Below are positions 14,914-25,394 of a stretch of 34,257 nucleotides of DNA, piece by piece. The stretch is taken from positions 1 through 34,257 of the forward strand of contig CAILVI010000423.1 in the NCBI GenBank assembly GCA_903837595.1, given 5' to 3'. The position numbers were made by a program, and so were the translations under genes. Origin of the DNA: an uncultured Thiodictyon sp. (GTDB lineage Bacteria; Pseudomonadota; Gammaproteobacteria; Chromatiales; Chromatiaceae). Below the pieces are notes generated by a model. That model had not been told where the DNA came from, searched no databases, and was given only the letters and a program-made list of their open reading frames with translations. Position 1 is the stretch's first letter; the number at the start of each line of letters is the position of its first letter.

Positions 14914-15603
14914 CTACCCCCCCACCGCAATGCTGACCACATCGCTCCACTGCCCCACTTGCTCATCGTGGAGGCGGTAGATGGCCTTGTAGCGCCAGGC
15001 GGCGCTGGTACCGGGGGCGGGCAGCGGGGTCAGATCGGTGGTGTTGGGTTCGGTGTTGATGATCAGGAAGACGAAATTGTGACCGTCATTGCGGTCCACC
15101 CAGATCTCGATCCCACCGGCCTTGCCCTTGGTCCATATGATCACCGGATGGCCGGCCTGCATCTGGACGCCCAGCACGGGCTTCCAGGTGCTGGGGTCGA
15201 TCACATGGGAGGCGCCGACGATCCACAAATCCTGCCCGATGGCCGTCGTGTAGTTCTTGTGGGTCTTCAGATGTGCAACGAATGCCGACGCCCTGGGGAT
15301 GATACCGGGAAGGACGGCGGGCGGAATGGGTTGATCCAGCGTGGGGGGCGCCGGCCATTCCGCGGCTCCAGTGCCACCGTCCCGCAGCAGATTCTTTTGG
15401 GCCGTCCAATGCTGGGCATAGGATTGCATGTCGTTCATGACGTGAAACGCGTAGCGGAAGGCGGTCGCATCGACTTGGCGCACCGCGATATCGGCAGCGC
15501 TGATGTCCAGCAGGGTGGCGTATTTGGGTACGGTGAGAGCAAGGTGGTCGAGCAAGTCGGCTTTACCGCTGTCATCGCTTGGCATGTAAGATGAAGTAGG
15601 CAT
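14914..15603 (-). CDS. Uncharacterised protein (229 aa), possibly with C-terminal beta-sandwich
   Basis: I do not recognise a named family. The product has 229 residues and no signal peptide or membrane helix. The N-terminal 90 residues appear helical (ADLLDHLALTVPKYATLL, FRYAFHVMNDMQSYAQHW). The middle has VGASHVIDPSTWKPVL. The C-terminal 70 residues look like beta strands with the fibronectin-III-like pattern WRYKAIYRLHDEQVGQWSD. The start is firm: GGAGGAG about 7 nt before the ATG at 15603. It is a single gene with the 21-bp repeat array upstream. Confidence 0.7.
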   Translation of the reverse strand: MPTSSYMPSDDSGKADLLDHLALTVPKYATLLDISAADIAVRQVDATAFRYAFHVMNDMQSYAQHWTAQKNLLRDGGTGAAEWPAPPTLDQPIPPAVLPGIIPRASAFVAHLKTHKNYTTAIGQDLWIVGASHVIDPSTWKPVLGVQMQAGHPVIIWTKGKAGGIEIWVDRNDGHNFVFLIINTEPNTTDLTPLPAPGTSAAWRYKAIYRLHDEQVGQWSDVVSIAVGG

Positions 15604-15674
15604 CGATCGGCTCCTCCTGACGGCTGTTGGTCTACGAGTGGTCAGCGCCGTTCAACGGGCGCTACGGGAAGACT

Positions 15675-16106
15675 GATGCGCGTTCGGCGACGATTGACGA
15701 ATGCTCGGCGACGACTGCTGAGCCATCGGCCACGACTCGGGAGTGCTGCGCGGATCTTGCAGCGTGCTCAGCAGAGCTCGCAAAGCACTCCGCGGACCTC
15801 GCAGAGCATTCCGGCAAACCTGGGGATCTCGTACGACAAATGTGAAGCGATAGCCGGCGACTGAAGCGCGCTCGGCAATGAATGCTGGGCGCTCGGCGAG
15901 AACCGGTGCCGGGCCACAATGACCGATGAGCGTTTTGAAAGACCCGCGGAGCACTCTGCAAGGTCCGCGGAGCGCTCTGCGAGATCCGCAGAGCACTCTG
16001 CAAGATCTGAGGAGCGGCCTTAAGATCCGGCGAGCATCCGGCAAGATCCCCCGAGTGCCCGGCAAGATCCGCGGAACGCCGCCAAAGACCAGGCGAGCGC
16101 CCGACA
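15675..16106. repeat. Degenerate 21-bp tandem repeat array, about 20 units
   Basis: A 21-bp period runs from 15675 to about 16106. Clear units are GCAAAGCACTCCGCGGAC (from 15780) and, from about 15942 on, GTCCGCGGAGCGCTCTGC and ATCCGCAGAGCACTCTGC, each followed by a three-base link such as AAG or GAG. Many units contain a near-palindrome (GCRGAGCRCTCTGC). Translated forward the units give heptads such as AEHSARS, AKHSADL and AEHSGKP. At least two units near 15905 and 16005 are 20 bp long and break the frame, and stops occur, so no long protein survives. It looks like a decayed coiled-coil-type coding repeat or a minisatellite. Flanks 15604-15674 and 16107-16395 hold no supported gene. Confidence 0.75.
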
Positions 16107-16360
16107 CGGAGTCACCAGCGCAAGGCAGGGACCCGCGAGCACACATCGAGAACCTTCGCCAAGTGGGCATCCGACCCTCCACAGCTTGTGATCAAGAGCG
16201 CCTGCCGGCGTGTGTGGGCTGGAAATGGATAGGAAAGTCAGCCGCGCGGGACAGGCGCCTTCCCCTGATTTTAGTCGGCTCGAGCGCGCCAGGCAAGGGG
16301 GGGCTTAGGACGCGGACGAGTGGGCAACAGGCGCAGCAGAGGGTGGGATGGTCAGCGCCA

Positions 16361-16382
16361 AGGTCGCCCTGAAGGGCGACCT
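16361..16382. terminator. Hairpin downstream of purD
   Basis: AGGTCGCCCT (16361-16370) and AGGGCGACCT (16373-16382) are perfect 10-bp arms around two bases. The hairpin begins 13 nt past the purD stop on the minus strand. No T-run follows, so it may be a Rho-assisted terminator, an mRNA-stabilising hairpin or a repeat. Confidence 0.45.
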
Positions 16383-16395
16383 ACAGGCAATGGTG

Positions 16396-17691
16396 CTAAA
16401 GGCCGCCGGCGGCCTCACGGGCAATGGCCCGATAGCCGATGTCGGTGCGGTAATAGGCATCCGGCCAGGCGATCTCGCGCACCCGCCGGTAGGCAAGCCC
16501 TTGGGCGTCCCGGGCGGTGTCGCCCAAGGCGGTGACACACAGTACCCGCCCGCCGGCGGTGAGCGTCTGATCGCCATCGCGGCGCGTGCCGGCCTGGAAG
16601 ACCTTGACGTCCGCGGTGTCGCCCGCCGCCAAGCCGCTGATCGGCCGCCCCTGGGCATAGGTGTCCGGGTAGCCGCCGGCGGCCATGACCACGCCGAGCG
16701 CGACCCGCGGGTCCCAGTCGGCCTCAACCTCATTCAGTCGCCCATCCAGGGCGGCCAGACACAGCGCGACCAGGTCGGAGTTCAGGCGCATCATGATCGG
16801 CTGGGTCTCGGGATCGCCGAAGCGGCAGTTGTATTCCAGCACCTTGGGGGTGCCGTCCGGCGCAATCATGAGCCCCGCATAGAGGAATCCCACATAGGGC
16901 AGGCCCTCGGCGGCCAGCCCGGCGATGGTCGGCTCGATCACCTGGCGCATGACCCGGGCGTGGATTGCGGGCGTCACCACCGGGGCCGGGGAATAGGCAC
17001 CCATGCCCCCGGTGTTGGGGCCGCGGTCGCCGTCGTCGCGCGCCTTGTGGTCCTGGGAGGTCGCCATGGGCAGGCAATGGGTGCCGTCCACCATGACGAT
17101 GAAACTCGCCTCCTCGCCGGTCAGGAACTCCTCAATGACGACGCGTGCCCCGGCGCTGCCGAAGCGCCCGGCGCCCAGCATGTCGCGCACCGCCTCGCGG
17201 GCGGTGTCCAGGTCCTGGGCCAGGATCACGCCCTTGCCGGCGGCCAGGCCGTCCGCCTTGATCACAATGGGCGCGCCGACTTGCTCGAGATAAGCCAGCG
17301 CCGGCTCGACCTCGGTGAAGACGCCGTAGGCCGCGGTGGGGATGCCATGGCGCTCGAGAAAGGCCTTGCTGAAGGCCTTGGATCCCTCGAGTTGGGCGGC
17401 GGCCTGGCGGGGGCCGAAACAGGGCAGCCCGGCGGCGGCAAAGGCGTCCACCACCCCGGCCACCAGCGGCACCTCGGGGCCGACGATGGTGAGCCCGATG
17501 GCCTGCTCACTGGCGAAGCGCACCAGCGCTGGGATGTCGTCGGCCAGGATCGGGACGTTTTGCACGCCCGGTTCGACGGCCGTGCCGCCATGGCCGGGGG
17601 CCACATAGACCAGGTCAGCCAGGGGCGATTGGGCGGCCTTCCAGGCGAGTGCGTGTTCGCGCCCACCGCCGCCGATGATGAGGATGTTCAT
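16396..17691 (-). CDS. purD: Phosphoribosylamine-glycine ligase (GAR synthetase)
   Basis: Cytosolic enzyme joining glycine to 5-phosphoribosylamine with ATP, the second step of de novo purine synthesis. The product has 431 residues, as usual. Seen motifs are [14 protein letters not shown] at the N terminus, [11 protein letters not shown] in the ATP-grasp domain, [19 protein letters not shown], and the metal-binding [12 protein letters not shown]. The ATG at 17691 matches the family's N terminus ([10 protein letters not shown]) and has AGGA about 8 nt upstream; a longer open frame to 17811 adds unrelated residues. In Pseudomonas-like genomes it follows purH directly. Here an lpxA-type gene and two repeats stand between them. 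Confidence 0.96.
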   Translation of the reverse strand: MNILIIGGGGREHALAWKAAQSPLADLVYVAPGHGGTAVEPGVQNVPILADDIPALVRFASEQAIGLTIVGPEVPLVAGVVDAFAAAGLPCFGPRQAAAQLEGSKAFSKAFLERHGIPTAAYGVFTEVEPALAYLEQVGAPIVIKADGLAAGKGVILAQDLDTAREAVRDMLGAGRFGSAGARVVIEEFLTGEEASFIVMVDGTHCLPMATSQDHKARDDGDRGPNTGGMGAYSPAPVVTPAIHARVMRQVIEPTIAGLAAEGLPYVGFLYAGLMIAPDGTPKVLEYNCRFGDPETQPIMMRLNSDLVALCLAALDGRLNEVEADWDPRVALGVVMAAGGYPDTYAQGRPISGLAAGDTADVKVFQAGTRRDGDQTLTAGGRVLCVTALGDTARDAQGLAYRRVREIAWPDAYYRTDIGYRAIAREAAGGL

Positions 17692-17790
17692 AGGGGTTTT
17701 CCTGCGGGTAGCGATGCTTGAGCCGGAGCGGAAACTAGGCAAGCCTTGGTCAGAGCGGCTGCTTTGATCGTCACTGCGGCCGCCGGGCTC

Positions 17791-17842
17791 GGGGCGCACA
17801 GCGCCCAACACCTGCGTGACACCGCTAGAGCGGTGTCACGAG
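17791..17842. repeat. Palindromic repeat, copy 1 (downstream of lpxA)
   Basis: The unit has GGGGCGCACAGCGCC, then about 9 bases, then CGTGACACCGCT (17815-17826) and AGCGGTGTCACG (17829-17840), a perfect 12-bp hairpin with a 2-nt loop. It is a direct copy of the element at 18665-18718 on the other side of lpxA. It lies in the 179-bp gap before purD and could act as a terminator-like hairpin for either strand. Confidence 0.75.
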
Positions 17843-17870
17843 AGGCTGGGTGGCCGGAATGACACTTGAC

Positions 17871-18647
17871 TCAGGCGATTGAAATGATGCCCCGCCGGCT
17901 CGTTTGGATGAATTGGATGATCTCATCGGTCTCCGGACCTGGATAGTCGGTTTCGGCCTTGACCAGGGCCTCGCCCAATCGCAGCCCCGAGCGGAAAACC
18001 AGCCGATAGACGCCCTTGATGCGGCTGCGTTGCGCTTGGGTGAAGCCGCCGCGGCGCAGGCCCACGACGTTGATCCCGACGATTCGCGCCCGGTGCCCAT
18101 CGGCCAGCGCGAATGGCGGCACGTCCTGGGGTACGCCGGTCACCCCCGCCACCATGGCGTAGGCGCCGATGCGGCAGAACTGGTGGATCGCGACCTGGCC
18201 GGAGAGGAAACAGTGGTGATCCACCTCGACATGACCCGCCAGGGTGGCGGTATTGGCGAAGATATTGTGATCGCCGACCACGCAGTCGTGACCGGCGTGG
18301 GAATAGGCCATCCAGTAATTGTGGCTGCCGATGCGGGTGCCCTCGGCGCTCTTGGTCCCGCAACTGATATTCACCCCTTCCTTGAAATGATTGTGGTCGC
18401 CGATCGTGAGTGGACTGGCCCGCGCCGGATCGAAGGTGAGGTCCTGGGCGTCGGAACCCAGGGTGGCACCGTGGCAGACACGGTTGAACGCGCCCATGCG
18501 GGTTGGCGCGAAGATACGCACGGAACTTTCGATACGGCACCCCTCACCGATGACGGCCCCTGCCTCAATGATGGAGTAGGGGCCGACGCTGGCCGTCTCA
18601 TGGACCTGCGCGCCGTCTTCGATGATCGCGGTGGGATGGATGTTCAT
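17871..18647 (-). CDS. lpxA: Acyl-ACP:UDP-N-acetylglucosamine O-acyltransferase (LpxA-type)
   Basis: Transfers a 3-hydroxyacyl chain from ACP to UDP-GlcNAc, the first step of lipid A synthesis, in the cytosol. The 258 residues form the left-handed beta-helix hexapeptide pattern (IxxxAxV repeats from residue 7) followed by a helical C-terminal domain. The catalytic histidine region is H117-A-G-H120-DC (E. coli H122/H125), with H139 (AGHV) and H155 (IHQFC) also kept, then [12 protein letters not shown]. One difference from E. coli is GVNISCGTK where that enzyme has SVTIHRGT. The usual lpxD-fabZ-lpxA-lpxB neighbourhood is absent, so this may be a second, solitary paralog. No clear ribosome site precedes the ATG. 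Confidence 0.85.
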   Translation of the reverse strand: MNIHPTAIIEDGAQVHETASVGPYSIIEAGAVIGEGCRIESSVRIFAPTRMGAFNRVCHGATLGSDAQDLTFDPARASPLTIGDHNHFKEGVNISCGTKSAEGTRIGSHNYWMAYSHAGHDCVVGDHNIFANTATLAGHVEVDHHCFLSGQVAIHQFCRIGAYAMVAGVTGVPQDVPPFALADGHRARIVGINVVGLRRGGFTQAQRSRIKGVYRLVFRSGLRLGEALVKAETDYPGPETDEIIQFIQTSRRGIISIA

Positions 18648-18664
18648 GCGCTGGCTATGAGTAC

Positions 18665-18718
18665 GGGGGCGCAGAGCGCCGGAATTGCAGGCGTGACACC
18701 GCGCAACGGTGTCACGAG
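18665..18718. repeat. Palindromic repeat, copy 2 (upstream of lpxA)
   Basis: GGGGCGCAGAGCGCC followed by CGTGACACCG (18692-18701) and CGGTGTCACG (18707-18716), perfect arms around 5 nt. It is in the same orientation as the copy at 17791-17842. It begins 17 nt upstream of the lpxA start and 12 nt from the purH stop, filling nearly all of the 83-bp gap. Confidence 0.75.
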
Positions 18719-18730
18719 GGAAAGTCCTTC

Positions 18731-20296
<1,566 letters not shown>

Positions 20297-20341
20297 AGAT
20301 TGATTTCCGGTAGGCCCCAGGCCACAAAAGAGATTAAACCA

Positions 20342-20370
20342 AGTTAAATCGACCAGCGGGCGATTTAACT
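20342..20370. other. AT-rich 10-bp inverted repeat at the fis 3' end
   Basis: AGTTAAATCG (20342-20351) and CGATTTAACT (20361-20370) are perfect arms around 9 nt. They overlap the fis stop (20369-20371) and lie between fis and purH. In the minus direction a T-rich stretch (TGGTTTAATCTCTTTTG) follows. It could be an attenuating terminator between fis and purH, or an operator, perhaps even a PurR-like site, though it does not match a motif I know. Confidence 0.4.
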
Positions 20371-20704
20371 AGCGCGTGATGTTGTGGTGCGCCAGCCGTT
20401 TGCGCAAGGTGCTGCGGGTAAGCCCCAGGATGCGGGCCGCCAGGGTGAGGTTGCCCTGGGCGGAACGCAGCACCGTCTCGAACAGTGGGCGTTCGACCTC
20501 CTCGATGACCAACCGATACAGGTCGGTGATGGCGTGCCCATCCATGTTGCGCAGATAGTTCGCCACGGCGTCTTCCACGCACTTGCTCAAGGGATCGGCG
20601 CGCTCGGTCTGGACCACATGAAGGTCGGTGGCGCGACAGGCCGTGGTCCCAGGGTGTGCGGACGGCGGTGGATGGTCGTCGTCGTCCTGAAGCGCTGTCG
20701 TCAT
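20369..20704 (-). CDS. fis: DNA-binding protein Fis
   Basis: Nucleoid-associated regulator that bends DNA and controls rRNA and growth genes. The product has 111 residues, slightly longer than E. coli Fis (98), from a variable N-terminal region with acidic QDDDDHPPP. The conserved core runs from VEDAVANYLRNMDG through EVERPLFETVL and ends in the HTH LTLAARILGLTRSTLRKRLAHHNI. The ATG at 20704 overlaps the dusB stop by 4 nt (ATGA), giving the classic dusB-fis operon of gammaproteobacteria. Confidence 0.95.
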   Translation of the reverse strand: MTTALQDDDDHPPPSAHPGTTACRATDLHVVQTERADPLSKCVEDAVANYLRNMDGHAITDLYRLVIEEVERPLFETVLRSAQGNLTLAARILGLTRSTLRKRLAHHNITR

Positions 20705-21726
20705 GCCGCCTGATCCTCCCGTGCGGGGTGTTTGTTGAAGAAGGTACGGACCTGCTGTTGCTGGTCCAGCGTGCTGTCTGCGCGATTGACGGCGATCCTG
20801 AAGGCCGCGGCCCCCGGGAGCCCGCGACAGTACCAAGCGATGTGTTTGCGCGCGATCCGCACCCCGGCACGGGTCCCGTAGAAACGATAGAGCGCGTCCA
20901 GGTGTTCCAGGACGAGGTCCCTGATCCAGTCGCGCGCCGGCGCGGGCGTGTCGGCACCGGTGGCCAGATAGGTGGCGATGTCGCGGAAGATCCAGGGGCG
21001 TCCCTGGGCCGCGCGCCCGATCATAATAGCATCGCAACCGGTGGAGTCCAGCACCCGCCGGGCGGCCTGGGGGGAGTCGATATCGCCGTTGGCGATCAAC
21101 GTAATGTCCACTTGCAGGCGAATGGCGCGGAGCGTCTCGTGTTCGGCCGGGGTGTCATAGCCGCAGCCGCGGGTGCGGCCGTGGACCGCCAGCGCGGCCA
21201 CGCCCGACTCCCGCGCGATGCGCGCGATGGCGAGCGCATTGCGCTCCCCGGGTGACCACCCGGTGCGGATCTTCAGCGTCACCGGGGCCGGGGCGGCCGC
21301 GTGCACCACCGCGGCGAGGATCCGCCCCACCAGCAATTCGTCGCGCAGCAGGGCCGAGCCCGCCGCCACCCGACAGACCTTCTTGGCCGGGCAGCCCATG
21401 TTGATGTCGATGAGCTGGGCGCCCGCGCCCAGATTCATCCGCGCCGCCTCGGCCATGGCCAGCGGATCGGTTCCGACGATCTGTACCGACACTGGCCCCT
21501 GCTCACCGGCAAAGTCCAGGCGGCGCAGCGACTTCATCGAACCCCACAGCGTGGTATCGCAGGACACCATCTCCGAGACCGCGAGCGCGGCGCCCAAGCG
21601 TCGGCACAGCGCCCGGTAGGGGCGGTCGCTGATGCCCGCCATCGGGGCCAGGATCAGATTGGTCGGGAACCGGTAGGGGCCGATGCTAAAGGGGCGCAGC
21701 GCGCCCGCCGGGGGAGCCGGTGTCAT
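20701..21726 (-). CDS. dusB: tRNA-dihydrouridine synthase DusB
   Basis: FMN enzyme that reduces uridine to dihydrouridine in the D-loop of tRNA (position 17 for E. coli DusB). The product has 341 residues. It shows LILAPMAGISDRPYR, the active-site loop NMGCPAKKV with its catalytic Cys, LKIRTGW, VHGRTR, NGDI and IMIGRAAQG, all expected of the TIM-barrel, plus a helical C-terminal domain. The ATG at 21726 overlaps the stop of the DUF3426 gene (ATGA). The stop overlaps the fis start. The ORF reading further upstream is not part of the protein. Confidence 0.95.
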   Translation of the reverse strand: MTPAPPAGALRPFSIGPYRFPTNLILAPMAGISDRPYRALCRRLGAALAVSEMVSCDTTLWGSMKSLRRLDFAGEQGPVSVQIVGTDPLAMAEAARMNLGAGAQLIDINMGCPAKKVCRVAAGSALLRDELLVGRILAAVVHAAAPAPVTLKIRTGWSPGERNALAIARIARESGVAALAVHGRTRGCGYDTPAEHETLRAIRLQVDITLIANGDIDSPQAARRVLDSTGCDAIMIGRAAQGRPWIFRDIATYLATGADTPAPARDWIRDLVLEHLDALYRFYGTRAGVRIARKHIAWYCRGLPGAAAFRIAVNRADSTLDQQQQVRTFFNKHPAREDQAA

Positions 21727-22565
21727 CGCAGTCGCACCTTGAACCCCGATGCCTCCGTGCTGGGCGGTGCCAAGGCCAGGGCCACCACGCGGGCCTCGTG
21801 CGGGGCGATGGGGGCGGCGTGGCCGGCGCCCCCGGGCCCGGGCGCGGCGGCGTATTCGCTCGGTGAGAAGCGGCGCACCGCGGTCAGGTCGCCCTGTTGG
21901 TCGTACAACTCCAGCTCGATCAGCGGGGCCGGTTGCGGCAGTTCGGCGCTGTTCCCGATGGTGAGGCGCAGCATCAATGCACCGCTCACGGCGTCCGGGT
22001 TCAGTGACGGTTCGCGCACGGCCAGTGCACCGGGCAACCGGGGGGGCGCCAGGTGGCACCCCAGATAGCCGCACCAGGTGTTCAGGAGATGGAATCCGTT
22101 GGGATCACGCAGCAACTCGGCGCGTCGCCACCAGACCAGTTGGACGCCCAATAACACGCTCAATCCCAGGACCAGGGACAGGCGCCCCCAATGGCGCCGG
22201 GCGCGCGTCGACCGGCGTGGGGGGGGCGGCGGGGTCGGCGCCCGGATACTGACCGTGCGCCGGGCGGGGGTCGGCGCCGGGCCGGCGGTCGGAACCATCG
22301 CGGGCGTCAGGGTCAGGCGCGTCTCCCGCGGTTCCGCGCGTCGGCGGGCGGCATTGGCGCCAGGGCCGGTACCGGCACCCGCATCAGCGCGGCCGCGGTT
22401 CAGCGGGGCCGCGCCGGCAACGCCTGCTTCGTCGACCAGCCCAGCCACCGCATCCAAGCGCTCACCGCAGTGCGGGCAGTCAACCTGTCCGCGGTGGGTC
22501 TTGAGTTGCTGGGCGTAGACGGGAAACTGGCGTCGACAGCGGGTGCAGCGGGTCGTCAGGGGCAT
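21723..22565 (-). CDS. Zinc-ribbon and DUF3426-domain membrane protein
   Basis: Putative regulator or envelope protein of 280 residues, a usual neighbour of prmA in gammaproteobacteria. The N-terminal zinc ribbon has CTRC (about 6-9) and CPHC (about 27-30). A long Pro/Arg/Ala-rich linker follows. One transmembrane helix (LSLVLGLSVLLGVQLVWW) comes next, and then the DUF3426 domain with LNTWCGYLGC and a beta-rich region ending VRLR. The start at 22565 is set by GGAG about 8 nt upstream and the family N terminus MPLTTRC. It is only 2 nt from prmA and overlaps dusB by 4 nt. Its function is not known. Confidence 0.8.
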   Translation of the reverse strand: MPLTTRCTRCRRQFPVYAQQLKTHRGQVDCPHCGERLDAVAGLVDEAGVAGAAPLNRGRADAGAGTGPGANAARRRAEPRETRLTLTPAMVPTAGPAPTPARRTVSIRAPTPPPPPRRSTRARRHWGRLSLVLGLSVLLGVQLVWWRRAELLRDPNGFHLLNTWCGYLGCHLAPPRLPGALAVREPSLNPDAVSGALMLRLTIGNSAELPQPAPLIELELYDQQGDLTAVRRFSPSEYAAAPGPGGAGHAAPIAPHEARVVALALAPPSTEASGFKVRLR

Positions 22566-22567
22566 CG

Positions 22568-23467
22568 TCAGCGCTCCGCGCGTCGGGTCCCCGCGATGAG
22601 CGCCCACCCCTCGCGCAACCGCACCGGCGCCAGTTCGACCTGCCGCTCATAGGCGGCGCTCACCGTGCTCACCTGCTCGGCCAGTACCCCGGAGAGGACC
22701 AGCTGGCCCCCGGGCGCCAGGGCCGCGAGCAACCGCGTGGCCAACTCCACCAAGGGCCCGGCCAGGATGTTGGCGAGCACGCAGGCCACCGGCAGGCGGG
22801 CCGCGAGCGTGGCCAGCTCACCGGGCAGACAGACGGTCAACCCGCCGTCAACGCCGTTGGCGGCGGCGTTGGCGAGCGTGGCCTCGATCGCCTGGGGATC
22901 GTGGTCGACCGCGATCACCGCGGCGGCACCGAGCTTCAGGGCCGCGATGGCGAGGATCCCGGAGCCGCAGCCGTAGTCGAGCAGGGTGAGTCCCGCAAGC
23001 TCCGCCCCATCCAGCCACTCCAGGCACAGCGCGGTGGTCGGGTGATGCCCGGTGCCGAAGGCCAGCCCCGGGTCCAGGTCCACGACGATGCCGTCCGGGT
23101 CCGGCGCCGGCTGGCCTTGGGGGCAGACCCAGAGTCGGCGGCCGAAGCGGGTGGGTCGGAAGTCCTCGAGCCAGACCCGTTCCCAGGCACGATCGGCGAT
23201 GCGCTCGCAGCGCGGCGGCGTCAGGCTCAGTGGGCCGAAGGCCACGGTGAGGGCCTCGACCTGGGTCGCGCCCGCCGCATCGTCCTCGAACAGTGCGTGC
23301 AGCTGTACCGCCTGCCACAGTGGCATGGCCCCGGGCGGGGGCTCGAGCTGGGGGTCGTCGCCGGCATCGCCCAGGGTCACCGCCAGCGCCCCGGCATTCT
23401 CCAGGGCGGCCTCCAGCAGCGGGGACTGGTCTTGCGGGACCGTGAGAGAGAGTTGCAGCCAGGACAT
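22568..23467 (-). CDS. prmA: Ribosomal protein L11 methyltransferase PrmA
   Basis: Trimethylates several amino groups of ribosomal protein L11 using S-adenosylmethionine, in the cytosol. The product has 299 residues, close to the usual 293. An N-terminal L11-recognition domain begins MSWLQLSLT as in E. coli (MPWIQLKL). A linker contains ERVWLEDFRP, followed by the SAM-binding Rossmann domain with GTGHHPTT, LLDYGCGSGILAIAALKLG and ANILAGPL. An upstream ATG at 23494 adds MALFPEHPP; I kept 23467 because it matches the family start, although neither has a strong ribosome site. Confidence 0.94.
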   Translation of the reverse strand: MSWLQLSLTVPQDQSPLLEAALENAGALAVTLGDAGDDPQLEPPPGAMPLWQAVQLHALFEDDAAGATQVEALTVAFGPLSLTPPRCERIADRAWERVWLEDFRPTRFGRRLWVCPQGQPAPDPDGIVVDLDPGLAFGTGHHPTTALCLEWLDGAELAGLTLLDYGCGSGILAIAALKLGAAAVIAVDHDPQAIEATLANAAANGVDGGLTVCLPGELATLAARLPVACVLANILAGPLVELATRLLAALAPGGQLVLSGVLAEQVSTVSAAYERQVELAPVRLREGWALIAGTRRAER

Positions 23468-23504
23468 GGGCGGGTGCTCGGGAAAAAGGGCCATAAGGAG
23501 TCCG

Positions 23505-24857
23505 TCACATCCCCAGCTTCTTCTCCAGATAGTGGATATTGGCCCCGCCGGCCTCGAAGGCAGCGTCACGCATGATGCTGCGCTGGAGCTTGATGTTGGT
23601 GTCGATGCCTTCAATCACCGTCTCGCGCAGCGCATTGTTCATGCGGGCAATCGCGACCGCGCGATCCTCCCCGTGGGTGATCAGCTTGCCGATCATGGAG
23701 TCGTAGTACGACGGCACCGTGTAGCCGGAATAGATGTGGGTGTCCATGCGGATCCCGGGCCCGCCGGGGGCGTGGAATTCGGTGATCTTGCCGGGGCTCG
23801 GGCGGAAGGTTTCGGAGTGCTCGGCGTTGATGCGACACTCCACGGCATGACCGCGCATCACGATGTCCTTCTGGCGGTAGCGTAGGTGCTCCCCAGCCGC
23901 GACCAGGATCTGTTCCTTCACGATATCCACCCCGGTCACCATCTCGGTTACCGGGTGCTCCACCTGGACGCGGGTATTCATCTCGATGAAATAGAAGTGC
24001 CCGTCCTCATAAAGGAACTCGAAGGTGCCGGCGCCGCGATAGCCAATGTCCCGGCACGCCTGGGCGCAGCGTTCGCCGATCTCATGGCGTTGCGCCTGGG
24101 TAATGCCGGGCGCCGGGGCCTCTTCCACCACCTTTTGGTGACGGCGCTGCATGGAGCAGTCGCGCTCGCCCAAATGGATGGCATTGCCGTGCTGGTCGGC
24201 CAGCATCTGGAACTCGATATGGCGCGGGTTCTCGAGGTACTTTTCCATGTACACCATGTTATTGTTGAAGGCGGCCGCGGCCTCGGCCCGGGTGAGCGAG
24301 ATGGCGTTGAGCAGGGTCGCCTCCGAATTCACGACTCGCATCCCGCGACCGCCGCCGCCGCCGGAGGCCTTGATGATGATCGGATAACCGATGGCGCGGG
24401 CGAGATCCAATGTACGCTTCTTGTCGTTGTCGTCCAAGGGGCCGTCCGAGCCGGGCACGCAGGGCACGCCGGCCGCCTTCATGGCCGCGATCGCGGAAAC
24501 CTTGTCGCCCATCAGCCGGATGGTCTCCGGACGTGGGCCGATGAAGATGAAGCCGGAACTCTCCACCCGTTCGGCAAAGTCCGCGTTCTCGGACAGGAAT
24601 CCGTAGCCCGGATGAATGGCCACCGTATCGGTGACCTCGGCTGAGCTGATGATGGCCGGAATATTGAGATAGCTGTCGCGCGAGGCGGCCGGCCCGATAC
24701 AGACCGACTCGTCCGCCAGGAGTACGTGCTTTAAGTCCCGGTCCGCCTCCGAATGGACGGCGACCGTGCGGATGCCGAGTTCACGGCAGGCGCGCAAGAC
24801 GCGCAGTGCGATCTCGCCCCGGTTGGCGATGAGGATCTTCTCGATCATGGCTGGCAT
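23505..24857 (-). CDS. accC: Acetyl-CoA carboxylase, biotin carboxylase subunit
   Basis: Carboxylates the biotin on AccB with ATP and bicarbonate, the first committed step of fatty acid synthesis. The product has 450 residues (E. coli 449). Motifs: [13 protein letters not shown], the glycine-rich [12 protein letters not shown] of the ATP-grasp domain, [35 protein letters not shown], and the C-terminal GKLITHG region. ATG at 24857 (MPAMIEK) or 24848 (MIEKIL) are both possible; AGG lies upstream of the first. It is 79 nt downstream of accB in the usual accBC order. Confidence 0.96.
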   Translation of the reverse strand: MPAMIEKILIANRGEIALRVLRACRELGIRTVAVHSEADRDLKHVLLADESVCIGPAASRDSYLNIPAIISSAEVTDTVAIHPGYGFLSENADFAERVESSGFIFIGPRPETIRLMGDKVSAIAAMKAAGVPCVPGSDGPLDDNDKKRTLDLARAIGYPIIIKASGGGGGRGMRVVNSEATLLNAISLTRAEAAAAFNNNMVYMEKYLENPRHIEFQMLADQHGNAIHLGERDCSMQRRHQKVVEEAPAPGITQAQRHEIGERCAQACRDIGYRGAGTFEFLYEDGHFYFIEMNTRVQVEHPVTEMVTGVDIVKEQILVAAGEHLRYRQKDIVMRGHAVECRINAEHSETFRPSPGKITEFHAPGGPGIRMDTHIYSGYTVPSYYDSMIGKLITHGEDRAVAIARMNNALRETVIEGIDTNIKLQRSIMRDAAFEAGGANIHYLEKKLGM

Positions 24858-24936
24858 GCTGGGGTTGCCTGTATAACGGTGGCCGACGGATGCGGGGTGG
24901 CGCACGGGGTCCCGCGGCGGGTGCCGCGAGGGCCGG

Positions 24937-25392
24937 TCACTCGATAATGAACAGGGGCTGGTTGTATTCGACCGGTTGGCCGTTTTCCACCAGGATGCGG
25001 CGCACGGTACCGGCCTTTTCACTCTCGATCTGATTCAGGATCTTCATCGCCTCGATGATGCACAGTGTGTCCCCTGACTTGACCTTTTGACCCTCCTCGA
25101 CGAAGGGCCCGGAGCCCGGGGCGGGGGCGCGGTAGAAGGTGCCGACCATGGGTGAGCGCACGACCTCGCCCGCCAGTCCATCGAGCACCTCATCGCCGGG
25201 CTTGACCGGGGTGACAGCGGCCGCGGGCGCTGCTGCTGCCGCCGGCAGCGTCATTGCCTGGGGCATAAACAGCGATGTCGCCCCGCCGTGTCGGCTGATG
25301 CGTACCGACTCCTCCCCCTCGTGGATCTCGATCTCCGCCACGTTGGATTGCTCCAGGAGTTCGATCAGTTTCTTGACCTTGCGGATATCCAT
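24937..25392 (-). CDS. accB: Acetyl-CoA carboxylase biotin carboxyl carrier protein
   Basis: Carries biotin between the biotin carboxylase and carboxyltransferase halves of acetyl-CoA carboxylase. The product has 151 residues. It has an N-terminal helical region ([20 protein letters not shown]), an Ala/Pro-rich hinge (about 45-65), and the C-terminal biotinyl domain with the modified lysine K117 in EAMKILN, and [15 protein letters not shown] before it. AMKI, rather than AMKM, is also seen in pseudomonads. The start at 25392 matches the family; the upstream open frame is not conserved. It is 2 nt after aroQ. Confidence 0.96.
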   Translation of the reverse strand: MDIRKVKKLIELLEQSNVAEIEIHEGEESVRISRHGGATSLFMPQAMTLPAAAAAPAAAVTPVKPGDEVLDGLAGEVVRSPMVGTFYRAPAPGSGPFVEEGQKVKSGDTLCIIEAMKILNQIESEKAGTVRRILVENGQPVEYNQPLFIIE

Positions 25393-25394
25393 GT

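Noticed and set aside
14660-14950. A 96-codon minus-strand frame
   Set aside because: It crosses the inverted repeat and the 3' end of the neighbouring gene and has no family features.
15675-16106. CRISPR array
   Set aside because: The period is 21 bp with no distinct spacers and no cas genes nearby.
15627-16372. Short open frames over the 21-bp array as genes
   Set aside because: Each is short, lacks a ribosome site and is broken by 20-bp units. I describe the array as a repeat instead.
16348-17721. A 457-codon plus-strand frame
   Set aside because: It is antisense to purD, which is complete and conserved.
20701-22074. A 457-residue DusB with a long N-terminal extension
   Set aside because: The extra 116 residues have no family match and overlap the DUF3426 gene. 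The ATGA overlap fixes the start at 21726.
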